Positions 1 through 10,521 of a stretch of DNA of 64,000 nucleotides are shown piece by piece. The stretch is from Isoetes taiwanensis (lineage: Eukaryota > Streptophyta > Lycopodiopsida > Isoetales > Isoetaceae), in the NCBI GenBank assembly GCA_021234155.1, contig JAJEKV010000004.1, positions 14,540,716 to 14,604,715 of the forward strand, read 5' to 3'. The position numbers and the translations under genes were made by a program. Below the pieces are notes generated by a model. That model was not told the origin of the DNA. It worked only from the letters and a program-made list of their open reading frames with translations, and made no database searches. The stretch's first letter is position 1; each line of letters opens with the position of its first letter.

Positions 1-1545
1 TTCCAACCGGGTCAATTTAAAGTCCAAAGATTGTGGGTGAGAGGACAACCTTGCCTAACTCCAATGCTACCGGGTAAATGACTGCCCTTCGTTTGCATGC
101 GGCCATGCGGCTCGTCAGATCTTAGACATCTGCGTTCTCAGATCCATAGGGAGCCCCGGATGGTGCAATCTCGCCCACAACTTTTCGGTAATGCGGTGGT
201 CGAAAACTTTTGCAAAGTCCATAAAACAAAGAAGATGAGTCCTCCCGACGGTTCTGCTGTCCTCAACCCGAGGCCCCGAGTGTGAAGATGTGATCAATGG
301 TCTAATGTTGGGGCCTGGAAGCCCGCCCGGGTAAGTGCCCCGACTTGCGCTACCTCGCCCATCTGGTTACCTCTTGCTCGAGAATGCCCGCATCTGATTT
401 GGCAAACACCGAGCTGACCATGATGGTTCTGTAATTGGGTCGATAAAGGTGGGTCCCCTACCTTGTAGATCGAACAACCCCCCGCTTGTGGTCCATGACC
501 GAAAATCCTCTTCGGGTGCATACCGTTGAACAAAGGCGCCAAGGAAGGGGCACCATGGGCTGTCCCCGCCGACTTGAGCAACTCCGTTTTGCGGGCCGTC
601 CAAGTCTGTTGCCTTTCCATTAGCCAGCGCCGAGCCATACCCTTCGACATCTTCTTACGTGATCACCGGCGGTGGGCCATGTATTCGCGAGGGCACATCA
701 TCCCGCGTGTTCCCGGGATCATAAAGTTGCGAGCGTGTATTTGCTCCCATTGCACCGCCGTGATGTTCCCCTAGGGTGGCGGCTGCGCAAGTACCCCTGC
801 GCCCGAAAAGTTCTCTGTGGAAGTCTAGTAGGCGAACATTTTTTCCTTGGTGCCTTGCGGTACCTTGCCTTTGTTTCCTTGAGGAAGGCACGGTAATGGC
901 TGGTGGTCTTTCGGCGTGTTCGATCCACGCGATGAGGCGGAGTGCGCGTTTGGGTTCCTTACACTCGACATCAAACCACATTTATCGCGGGAAGGTTCGC
1001 GACCTCGATCTCGGCGTGGGGAGGTCTCCCAAAGCACATGCGCGCCTCGCTTACGAGGAGCTCAACCAGTGGTTTGGTTTCTTTGCTCCGGCGTGTGGGC
1101 TGCGAATCGCGGGAAGGCTTCTCGAGCATGTCGGCGTAACCCTCCTCTTTTGCTCATAATCCAAAGCAACCAGAATTGACAAAGGTACTACTAAGAAGGG
1201 GCGTAGCGGTAGGCGAGGCCAGACTTCACATAGAGTGGGAGGTGATCTGAGTCGGCCTCCCTCGTCCCGGTGCCATGCCGGCGTGAAAATGGGCGACAAG
1301 GTGTACATCTGCGCGACCACTATGACATAATCCGCGACACTAGTTCCGCCCGCCCGTGATTGTCACGTGCTGCGCAAGTGTACCCATGGGAAGAGGGCCA
1401 TTGTAGTAGGCCATTGCATACGAGCAGGTCAAAGATACCGCACATCAGGAGCAATTGTCTGCCGAAGCGGGTGACCTGACTGTCATCTGAGTGCCATGTG
1501 CAAGCTGCCTCTGCGGGACGCAACTGCAGCACGTCATCCGCGCGG
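1..1545 (-). pseudogene. LINE copy A, ORF2: end of endonuclease plus reverse transcriptase (broken)
   Basis: Read on the minus strand, the stretch at about 1545-1320 matches the last part of an apurinic-type endonuclease (LQLRPAEAAC, then GRQLLLM, GIFDLLVCNGL). It lines up closely with the same part of LINE copy B at 52.6-52.8 kb. Further along, at about 500-115, come reverse-transcriptase segments: SIYKVGDP, LTRAGF, and CFMDFAKVFD, the equivalent of copy B's CCFVDFAKAFD. The segments lie in different frames with stops between them, so the element is dead. The rest of the RT lies beyond the left edge. Family membership is clear from the copy B comparison; the exact clade is not assigned. Confidence 0.8.
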
Positions 1546-1548
1546 TTT

Positions 1549-2158
1549 GAGCCACCTTAATATGTTGGAGCCTAAGTGGCATCTTGGAACCCGCGTGGCA
1601 TGTTTGAGCTACCTTGGCATGTTTGAGCCTAGGTGGTATGTTGGAGCCTAGGTGACATGTTTGAGCCACCTTGGCATGTTGGAGCCTAGATGGCATGTTG
1701 ATTCCCACGTTGCATGGCTGAGCCACCTTGGAATGTTGGAGCCTAGGTAGCACGTATGAGCCACCTTGGTGTGTTGGAGCCTAGGTGGCATGTTTGAGCC
1801 ACCTTGGCATGTTGGAGCCCGCATGGCATGTTTGAGCCACCTTGGCATGTTTGAGTCTAGGTGGCATGTTGGAGCCTGCATGGCACATTTGAGCCACCTT
1901 GGCATGTTGGAGCCTAGGTGGCATGTTGTGAGCCACCTTGGCTTGTTGGAGCCTAGGTGGCATGTTGTGAACCACCTTGGCTTGTTGGAGCCTAGGTGAC
2001 ATGTTTGAGCCACCTTAGCATGTTGGAGCCGACGTGGCATGTTGGAGCCCACGTGGCATGTTGGAGCCACCTTGGCATGTTTGAGCCACCTTGGCATGTT
2101 GGAGCCTAGGTGGCATGTTGGAGCCCACGTGGCATGTTAGAGTGGGTGTGGCATGTTT
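1549..2158. repeat. Minisatellite of alternating 18-19 bp units
   Basis: About 610 bp is built from two alternating units, roughly GAGCCACCTTGGCATGTT and GGAGCCTAGGTGGCATGTT. The CCACCTTGG and CCTAGGTGG cores are partly complementary, so neighbouring units could pair into hairpins. The array has few stops and therefore opens long repetitive frames on both strands (for example 1648-2097 on the minus strand). These are by-products of the repeat, not genes. It interrupts the endonuclease of LINE copy A. Confidence 0.95.
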
Positions 2159-2354
2159 GAGTCCTTCAAGAAATGCCTATGTGATGCCAAACCAATGTCT
2201 ATCTTTGGTTCTTCGTATCAATGTATCTTCGAGTTGCCAAGTGATGGATGTCTTCAAGTTTCATGCTCTACAAGCTCAGACACATGTACTAGTGAGTGTG
2301 TCAAGCATGCATACATCTCCTTTATGCTGCCATTTTGTGGAAGTAATGGCCTGT

Positions 2355-2620
2355 GGACAACTTGGTTTTTTAGAAAACTATAAAAAACCACACCTCAAAA
2401 AAACATTACCTTAAAAAACAACATCCCTTTAAAAAACCATACCGCCTGAGAAAACAACACATCCGTAAAAAAGAAACTACACCTTCTTAAGAAATCACGC
2501 ATTCTTAAAAAAAAAAGCTACGGCTCCCTAAGAAAAACTACAGCATATTCTGGAAAAACCACGCCTTCGTATAACTACGTGTACGTTTTTTTCAAATCTT
2601 CAAAAAAACAATCCATATTT
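2355..2620. repeat. A-rich degenerate tandem repeat
   Basis: This is a run of diverged units of about 20-25 bp resembling TTAAAAAACCACACC. With the minisatellite and some 190 bp of sequence between them (2159-2354), it makes up the material that separates the two halves of the LINE copy A endonuclease. No coding potential was seen. Confidence 0.7.
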
Positions 2621-2629
2621 TGTTTTTAC

Positions 2630-3200
2630 TGTTGTTTTCAGCCGTGGACCAAATGTTGGGGTTGTAGTGCGCGAGGAGGTCCAGCCGCATGGCCTATTCC
2701 ATCCATGTCCGCGCATTGAAGTCTCCAAGGAGCATGACTCTGCCCATCCGCTTGTGCTGCTGTATGTCATCATATAGATCGACATACGGGTCCATCCTGT
2801 CCACCTCCGGGTGGCTATGATAGAAGGGACTCTCTGCATGGGGAAAGTAGCAAGCAGCTAGGAAGAGAGGATCTCCGCCAGGGTGGTGCACTCGGATCCA
2901 CAAGTAGCGGTTATGTTTGTCGGTCTTCTGGAGGGAAACCAAATGTGCCAAGGGTACCCCGTAGTAGCAGGCAACTCCATCGTGTCCATGTCTCCTTGTA
3001 CAACCATTGAACACTGAAAAATGCTGGTACCCTGGTAGATCGGGCAGCCTGTGGCCTAGGTGTTCCCATGTCTCCATGAGGAAGATGAGGTCCATGTCCA
3101 CAGCTACTGAATTGAGGCTATCACCCTTCTGCCACGGGAAACCCCGACAGTTCCAGACCACTACCCGGAGGCACAATTCCTATTGAGAGGTCGGAGATGC
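2630..3200 (-). pseudogene. LINE copy A, ORF2: N-terminal half of APE-type endonuclease
   Basis: The minus strand encodes a continuous stretch of about 160 aa starting near 3176. It opens with VVWNCRGF, followed by the catalytic-Glu motif LIFLMETWEH and, near its end, the Asp/Asn motif LLGDFNAR. These are hallmarks of the apurinic endonuclease domain of LINE ORF2, which nicks target DNA for target-primed reverse transcription. Copy B carries the same order at 52.1-52.56 kb. The frame decays just after the GDFNAR motif, where the A-rich and minisatellite DNA intrudes, and resumes near 1545. Confidence 0.85.
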
Positions 3201-3214
3201 TTGTGTAGTGTGTG

Positions 3215-4796
3215 TCACGAATGGACCAGCAGCGGGAGTAGACTGAGTTGCGGGGGCGCATTCGACAAGCGTAAGCGAGAGCGGCAGGGCAAAGATTTGG
3301 TCGGAGGGGGAGCGCACCGAGTTGTAGGGGCAGATTGCGGAGGATCAGGAGCGGAGGCAACACGAGTAGCATTTGGCTGAGCAGGTGCAGCTGCAGCATT
3401 TGGTCGACTGCGGGCATCCCTGACCCTGGCGAACTCCCTCCTGCATGCCTCCTGTTGCACTGAAGTAAGATCTCGGCTCACATATAGAGATGTGCCCTTC
3501 AGTTTCTTGCCCTGTTGCAGTATGGCCTCTCGAACTCGTGCATCCGCAACCGTGAACACCACGACTCGGCTGTGGCCTGGGCGCTGGACCCCACACCGGG
3601 CTGGTCGCGTAACCTGAACAGGTCCTGGGCCAGGAAATGTCATGCGCCCAAGGATCTATGTGTGTATCTTCTGGGTGAGATTCTCTCCCAGCTCTTCTGG
3701 CAGGCCCCGAACTACCCGGTTGTGGCTCCGTCACTTGCGCTCACGAAGCTTCGGCGTCCGGTGAAGTCTGCGGCTTTGTGGCTGGCAGCGTGATGATGGT
3801 CGCGGCGGGGCTCACGGCTGCGGCGTTCAGGTTGGCGGTGACCGATTGGCGTCTTGCGGGGTTATTGGGCTGCGGATGCTTGGTGTGTCATGTCTTTGCG
3901 GCTTACGTTCTCCTCGAAGTCACGGAGCTCGGCTCTTGCAAGAGCTTGGTCTGTCTTGCCATCTCCGGCGTGCGGTGCTGCCATTGTTCATCGCCTACGC
4001 ACGGAGGCCCTTGCCTTCGGGCAGCGGCGGTCGGGCCTGCATTTCGGTCCGTGCCAAATCCTTCTCGAAGGCTGGAGTCAGTCTTTGCTGGTTAACTTCC
4101 AAAGCTGACTGCAACCTCCGTCTTCGGCGGTAGCCGCCTCAACTTCAAGCGGGTGTGGCACATGCGCTGCCGTGCCATGGCATTGGCCTTATCAACCTCG
4201 ATCACGGAGATGAGGCGTGATTGCAAGTGTCTGGCTTCTGCCTCGGTCCCTGTCTGTCTCGCGGCGTTCGGGGGTATCCATGCGAGCACGCATGTCTGCG
4301 AGCACTTGGCGATCTTCTTTGTCTCGGGAGTGCACCAGCGGATGTTGTCTTCCAGCCAGTGTGCTTGGGTCTCCAACTCAGTGATCTGTTGTTTCGCTAT
4401 CACCAACTGTCGGCGCAATACGTGGGATGTTGCAGACTCCATCTCCGTCTCCAGGCCCGCAATGCGGGAACTATTGGCCTCAATCCCAGCTTGGATGGCG
4501 GCCCAAGGTTTACGCCAGCGGAGGGGCCTGTGGGGCTGGCGATAACTTCCTGCCCAGAGCGGCTGGGCTGTGTGGGCCTTGGCCCGGGCCTCCTTCTTCA
4601 TGGAGGATGTCTCTCCTTTGCCCACTGCGTCTGCACGGGGCCGCTTCCTTGGTGGCCCTTCTTGGTTTTCCCAGGCAGGCTCGGCCTGCGGGAGGTCAGC
4701 AGGCTATGCTGGGGTTTGCCCGAGGTGGGGTGTTGTGGTCTGTGGAAGCTCACCTGCTAGGGGTGAGTCCGGACACTGGGCTGCTTCGGTGGCCAT
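3215..4796 (-). pseudogene. LINE copy A, ORF1 (coiled-coil, RRM-like, C-terminal domain)
   Basis: The likely ATG is at 4796 on the minus strand (MATEAAQCPDSP). It corresponds to copy B's ATG at 50519, and both are followed by a shared basic stretch (SSMKKEARAKA here). A Gln/Glu-rich, probably coiled-coil segment follows at about 4500-4150. At 3590-3400 comes the RNA-binding region: VVVFTVADARVREAIL, LKGTSLYVSRDLTS. The equivalent residues in copy B are FTVADMRVREAIL. ORF1 proteins of this type package LINE RNA. Frameshifts and stops separate the blocks. Homology to copy B is seen directly; the domain names come from family knowledge. Confidence 0.75.
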
Positions 4797-4960
4797 GACT
4801 GGGGGTATGGCACGTCAATCAAGGTTTAGGCTATGGCAGGGGCTTGTCAGGTCTGGCAGGGCTAAGCAGGCTATGGCAGGGCTGTGGCCAGGCTAGGCAA
4901 GGCCAAGAGGCAGTTGGTTGGGCTATAGCAATGTCAGGCAAATGTTAGAGCCTAGCTCAA
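4797..4960 (-). other. Probable 5' untranslated leader of LINE copy A
   Basis: This is GC-rich sequence upstream of the ORF1 start, with repeated GGCTATGGCAGGG and GCTAAGCAGG-like words. It does not resemble the sequence upstream of copy B's ORF1, so the 5' boundary cannot be fixed. Confidence 0.35.
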
Positions 4961-4979
4961 CATTATTCTGTGCGCTGAC

Positions 4980-5241
4980 TTCCAAAGGCTGTGGGGTCTC
5001 TGGCATACAAAATTGCACTCAGAATCCAATATGGGGACCAAAAACGTATGTCAGAGCACCTTTTAGAGGTTTGGGGGTTTTGGGGCTAGAGAGAGACTGT
5101 AAACCCTAGAGAGAGAGAACAGTGGGGGCTCTGGCTGTCAAAATTGCGCTCAGAATCCAGTTGGTCTCCGTGGACGATAAAAATCTATTCTATTCTATTC
5201 TATTCTATTCTATTCTATTCTATTCTATTCTATTCTATTCT
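4980..5241 (+). mobile_element. 5'-truncated LINE 3' end with (TATTC)n tail
   Basis: The box CTCCGTGGACGATAAAA at 5166-5182 is followed directly by about 55 bp of TATTC pentamers at 5186-5241. LINE copy B ends the same way (CTCCATGGACGATAAAAC, then pentamers), so this is the 3' end of another plus-strand copy. Upstream, a stretch of about 35 bp (AAAATTGC(A/G)CTCAGAATCCA core) occurs twice, near 4991-5028 and 5126-5160. No RT remains. Confidence 0.8.
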
Positions 5242-5519
5242 TAAATAGTCTCATACAGTGAGAAAATGGCCAACCGAATAGTAAGTAGCCTAAACCTGCA
5301 CAAACGTGTGATTTTAGATTGAGTGCAAACAATGTGAAAACAAACATGCCAAATGCAATGCTAGATATTTAGGATTCCAATGATAAAGTCTTAGATGCGT
5401 ATAACATGACCTATGCTGTTAGAGGTGAGCCTCCTCTATACAGTTTGGATATTCAAAGGGATGCAGCAAATCCACTTAGGCCATGTCTACATCACGTGTA
5501 GCGGCTAGTTAGGTGGGAC

Positions 5520-6960
5520 AAACGTAACATACGGTGAAGGGATATGGTTCGGACAGTTCTGAATGGCATGGCAGCACTAACAGAGCCTATCCTCATGTGC
5601 CCTCCCAATCCATCTGCATGTTGCAATGTAGAGGCAATGCACACCTGTGCGAATGGAATCTATCAACATGTGCTTCTTCATGGACAAATGTGCACGTAGG
5701 TAGTGTTGTGGACCTCGTATGAGTATGGGATTGATCTGCTATAGGTAGTGTGCTGTTTTAACCTGTTCCAGGACACCAGCATCTCAGAGTTTGCTAAGGA
5801 AGCAAGCATCAAAGTACTGCTTCAAGTGATGGTGATCTTCTTTAATTTGGACCTGTATGCACCTATGCTCCTGCACACTCCATCAGGAGAACCATTGAGC
5901 TCGTTTTTCCTTCCAACATGCTTTAAGGTACTGCCAACTCAGTGTCAAGACATAAGCAAGGCTGGGGAGATGATCACCGCCTATACCAACCACTTTTTGA
6001 AAGTAGATGATGTGGGTCTACTGTGATGTCCACTACTTGTCCCCTGCAAGAGGATCTGATATGGAACTGTGGACTTTATCCCAAATATTTGAGCTAGAAA
6101 GGCTTTTTGGGCTTGCTCCAAGTCATTCTAGGTGGCGAAAGATACTACCAGGATCCAAACCTCAACCTCGTATAGAAAAATGCACTATACCAAAGCCCTA
6201 AACAAGCGCGATTGATGGGCCTAATCATACAACTCTACTTCGTAACTGTTGTTCTGTATGGCATACAGTGCTTTCCAGCCCATCGTCAAGCGCAATCGAT
6301 CTTAGTATGTAGTGGAAGGAAACTCCACCCCCAAATAATTTTAGTTGGGTGCCACCTCTATATTTTGGCTCTGGTAAATGAAGGAGGGAGGTCTTGGCTG
6401 GTGCAAGGATGAGACAAGCAACACCCTAGTCTTAGCCAAGTTGACCCGCATGCCAGTGGACGAACAAAAGGAATATGGGACATCGCGTTGCATGTCCTCT
6501 GAGGTGTAGGCTACGAGGTCCCCATCGTCAGCGTATCTAAGCTACCTAGTTATGTGGTGCACTAGCTGAGCTCCCACTCTCCCGTGTTCAATGATCAATA
6601 TATAAACCAAATAATGTCAAAGAGAGTAGGCATCCCTGACGGACCCAATATTATTGATGACAGATTGGCCTGATGGTGTCAATCGGCCTGAGCACCTCAT
6701 ACATCTGGTATATTTCATTTTGCAATTCCATGGGGACCCCAAACTACCTCAATCTGTCCCAACAACTTGTCCTAAGGCACAATATCGAAATCCTTTGCAA
6801 GATCAACAAAGCAGCAATACAGGTCTTGCCGATGATGATTCTTGCTATCTTCATCCAAGGTCCACAGAGTGAAGATATGATCAATAGTGGAGAGTTGCCC
6901 AGGACCTGAATCCTTCCCGTGTGAGAGCCCGCACCTCTGCTTCCTCTGCCCACATTAAGA
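5520..6960 (-). pseudogene. LINE copy C: RT and C-terminal fragment (broken)
   Basis: Minus-strand translation gives, in order from 6960 downward: STIDHIFTLWTL, YCCFVDLAKDFD, RQGC...LFGLYIDH, remnants of the YADD region, GMRVNLAKTRVLL, GWKALYAIQNN and MKKHMLIDSIRTG. Each block has a counterpart in LINE copy B between 53.8 and 55.1 kb, in the same order. Many frameshifts and stops split them, so nothing is expressible. ORF1, the endonuclease and the N-terminal RT are missing, and no pentamer tail follows the 3' end. The flanks at 5242-5520 show nothing recognisable. Confidence 0.8.
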
Positions 6961-6984
6961 ATTCAACTTTATGTAGGAAAAGGT

Positions 6985-7061
6985 GCCCTTGCAGGCCCTT
7001 ACGACTGGCTCGCTCTAACGGGCTCGGCAAGCCCTTAAACCACATAAGGGCCTGCAAGGGC
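6985..7061. repeat. Hairpin with perfect 17-bp stem
   Basis: GCCCTTGCAGGCCCTTA at 6985-7001 is the exact reverse complement of 7045-7061. The 43-nt loop between them contains GGCTCGCTC and GGGCTCGG. The hairpin lies between the LINE copy C fragment and the 3' end of VIR. Confidence 0.85.
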
Positions 7062-7084
7062 GCTCTATCCCTAATGAGGGAGTT

Positions 7085-7165
7085 AATTCCCCTCGCGAGC
7101 TTGATAGGGCTCGCCTATTTGCCATAACATGCAAAATAGGCGAGCAAGAGTGATTAACCCCCTCT
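7085..7165. repeat. Second, imperfect hairpin
   Basis: GCTCGCCTATTTGC around 7110-7123 pairs with GCAAAATAGGCGAGC at 7131-7145, with one bulged base and an 8-nt loop. The pairing extends weakly outward (GTTAATTCCCC against GATTAACCCC). It sits directly beside the first hairpin, so the pair may be a decayed fold-back transposon. This is not established. Confidence 0.6.
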
Positions 7166-7810
7166 GCCAGCAAACAAGGTTCCTCACCCATAGCTGGATT
7201 ATTGCAGAAAGCTGCCTGTTATGCCCCATCACATGGAGAAAGCCTACCAGTTGGAAGAACCAGAATTTATCCTGCAACAAATTCTTTACAATAAAAAATG
7301 TTGTCGTCTACCATAATCTACCATAAAGCCGCTTAGAGATAATTGTGCATGTCATTTATTATTCCTTCCTGCAAGACAGATTATTTTCTAATCTTAAACA
7401 TCATCGTTAATTGGAAAACGTGCAAACCATTCCTCCAAAATGGTGAGTCCGATGCTTGATTCTGATATCAACAAAAATACATTGCAGTGTGTAAAACTTG
7501 CTGAGGCATTTGCATTAGTAGTAGGCACTAATGGAGCACCAATAGTTCCATTCATCTCTTTCTAGTTGCTGCATTGAAACTAATGCTTGCTATAACAAGT
7601 GCTACATATCGATGTGATGGCATGTAGGCAAATGTTACTCATAATTCCACTGCCAATCATCTCTTTCCCAAGCATCTTTAGCTGCATTGAAACTAGTGCT
7701 TGCTATATGTAGCCCAAATAATTTTCCATAGTGTTGACAATATTTGGGCAAGTTCTTCAAAATATATATTTGGACAATGATTCAGCTAAAATCACTTCCA
7801 CTCACTGCAC
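7166..7810. other. Non-coding; downstream of VIR
   Basis: No credible exon on either strand. The segment next to 7810 should hold the 3' untranslated region of VIR, on the minus strand. An AATAATAAA-like element on that strand near 7350 could serve polyadenylation, but the distance makes this uncertain. Confidence 0.4.
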
Positions 7811-10521
7811 CTAGGATGAATTGAATTTTTCCTGAAATATCAAAAGACGCATGAGGTTATTGACAAAGGAATTCTTCTGTGAGTTTTCTTAAAAGTGCTA
7901 CCTGAAGCAACGATATCAACTTTGGGTGCTGTTCTAAGAGCTGCCGAAGTTTGTTCTGGTCTTTCAGCAATGCCTACATAGAGAAAGTTGTTAGTAAAGT
8001 GAAGAAGCAGGATATCGACATTTGCTCATATATTTACCTGGATTGCATCAGGAGATGCTAGCATCTTTTGCAAAGAGTTTGAAGACTCCTGCTGCTGTGA
8101 ATTCTCTTCTTGGAGCACTTGTTTCTGCTGCTGTATTTGTAGCTGATGTACTGATGGAGGTGGGGGCGGCGGTGGTGGAGGGGGAGGTTGTGGTTGTTGT
8201 GATTGCTGAATCTGCATTTGAGGCATTACCAACTGCTGTTGTTGGTAAAGGTGCTGTTGATGTTGTTGCTGTTGCTGTACTTGCAGCTGCTGTTGTTGCA
8301 GTTGCAGTTGTTGTTGTAGTTGCTGTGACAACAAATGATGCTGTTGTGTCATGTTCTGCTGATGTTGGAAGACATTTTGTAGCTGAAATTGGTCTCTTGG
8401 TGTCAATGATGCCTGCAACTGTTGAAGGTTTTGCTGATGAAGTTTCTGCTGTATTTGATCAGGCATTTGCTGCTGTTGGACAAACTGCTGCTGGGGTTGT
8501 ATCTGAAGGGCTTGCTGCTGTGCAATATGATGTGACTGCACCTGTGGGGGCAACTGAGGTTGCAACTGCTGTAATTGATGTGATTGCAATTGCTGGGCAG
8601 AAATATTAGAAGGAAGAGAACCAAGCACAACTGCAGGCCGACCAGCTGGGACAGGAGGGACAAAAGGTGCTGATGGTGATTGAGGCACTGGAGGTTGGCC
8701 AAGCATGGGGTATGCTGAAGAGCCTCCTCTTTCCATATCTGCCCTTTTCTCAAGAGTTACGTTACCCAGGAAATGAGCATTTGGTGGACTTGGCGAAAGA
8801 ACAGCTGGGTGGTGCGATGCCTGCAAGCTTGCTTGAATACCAGACATCTGTGAGCTTGACCCTGGGGGCAGTGGAGGAAAAAGGGGCAGCCTTCCATCCT
8901 CATAGCTAACTGCATTAGCTGGCCTAGGGGCACCTGATGCTTGCATCAAAAGTCGTGAAGACAGTAGTTCTGCAGGTAATTGTGAGTTAGAAAGGATATT
9001 CCCACCTGGTACAAGAGGAGCACCAGATAGAGATGCTGGAGGTAAAGGTGGATAGTCAGACCGGCGTGCATAACTCTCAGCCGATGACCACCCAGACGAT
9101 TGCGTAGGTACATTTCCTAAAATGCTTTCCCTACCTGCTTCAGATTGAAATGGGGGACGGTCTCTTCCAGGGAACGGACCACTTGCATTGGCTGGACTGT
9201 CATGTAATTCTGCAGAGAATGCTGAAGAATATGAAGGCCTTTGCTCCCTTGCAGAGCTCCCAGAGCCACTTGCAGATTGCTCTTTGAGCTGCACAGAAGA
9301 ATAACCAATCTCACTTGATGACAATGCATTCAGATCAGACGAAAGGTGTGGCATGCTTTTGACCAATTGGCCACCAGATGAAAGGTGCACGGCCCCAATT
9401 TGTGAGCTGTAGTTTGAAAGATCTGTGAGATGAGGAGAACTTACTCTCTTTTGTTCATTGGCTGGAAGTGGCGGATCAAACAACCTGTTTGATGCAATAG
9501 CCAAAGTTGTGATCCTTGTAGGTGGTGGGATGGGAACTGCTGAATCATCTATGTCTTTCAATGCCGAGTTAGAGCCTCTAGTTGCATCACCGCCATGTCT
9601 TGACTGCCTTAGGTGTGATGTTCTCTTGTCTTCAATATCTCCCCCTTGTTGAGATGTTCCCGCACCAGTCCGTAATCTTTCAGCTGGAATAGCTGGAACA
9701 TCTAACTTTATCATGTCCTGATCACCCTGCTGTTCCCTTGTATCTGGATTACGTCCAATTTTGACCACAGCTCGGTTTGATTGAGAACACTCTATTGATT
9801 CAGCATTAACAAGGCTCTCCACAGATGGCACAGACTTCAATTGCTGTGGCTGCTGAGATGATGACTGTTGCCGCTCACGCTGGCGCGCCATAAACTCGTC
9901 CACATGGATAGATGGTGGCCTTCCACTACCAGAAATATTTCGCTGGCTCATGTTTGGAACAGCATTACTAGTTCCAGCTACAGGAATGTCGTTGTTTCTT
10001 TCCCGAGCAACATAGTCATCAACATGCATTGATGGTGGCCGACTCGTATTTGGTTTCCGTTGCCTAAATGCATCTCTTCTATTAGAAACATTTGTAGAAG
10101 CAGAAAGTGATCCCATCCGCAATGCAGATCCATCTCCAGCAATTCCTAAGCTTCCATCAGAGCGATGTCTTTTGTTCCCATCAAGAGGTCCAGCAGACTT
10201 TCTTTTGGACAATGTTGCAGTTGTCTCAGGTAATATAACAGAGCATTCCCACACGAACTTTTCTTTCAATTCCCCAAATGTATTTTCCATGTTGCTTTCC
10301 CAGCTTCCATCAAAATTATTAACATCCAGATCCATCTCAGGTTCTGGTTTAGCAATAGGCATTATTATGGGCACAAGATGCACAAAATGGCCTTGCTGTG
10401 AAACTGCTTGCTTGGAATTAATTAGGTCCCCAAGAACAGCTTGTATCTTGCCATCTAAGTCATCATCAGTCACAACAGAATCCTTAAGCATGGCCATCAT
10501 TGACAGCAGGGCTGAATGTGC
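7811..10521 (-). CDS. VIR: VIR exons 22-24: long disordered, Gln-rich C-terminus
   Basis: Exon 22 alone is 2,484 nt (828 aa). It runs from an acidic and helical start (DSVVTDDDLDGKIQAVLGDL) through a KRKSAGPLDGNKRHR basic patch, which may act as a nuclear signal. Next come the two paired RPPS(M/I)HVD motifs, then a long Ser/Pro-rich low-complexity stretch. It ends in a tract dense in glutamine (about residues 640-800 of the exon) and a run of about 14 prolines. Exon 23 gives ALLKDQNKLRQLLEQHPKL. The 21-nt exon 24 supplies the last residues EKFNSS and TAG. The antisense open frame at 8022-8609 is only a shadow of the Gln codons. Confidence 0.92.

Noticed and set aside
1648-2097. 149-aa repetitive minus-strand open frame (HAKVAQTCHLGSN units)
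   Set aside because: Several frames on both strands are open because the minisatellite unit lacks stops. There is no start context, splice signal or independent support.
8022-8609. 195-aa plus-strand open frame inside VIR
   Set aside because: It is antisense to the Gln/Pro-coding part of VIR exon 22. Its Ala/Val-rich product is the expected shadow of CAG/CAA repeats.
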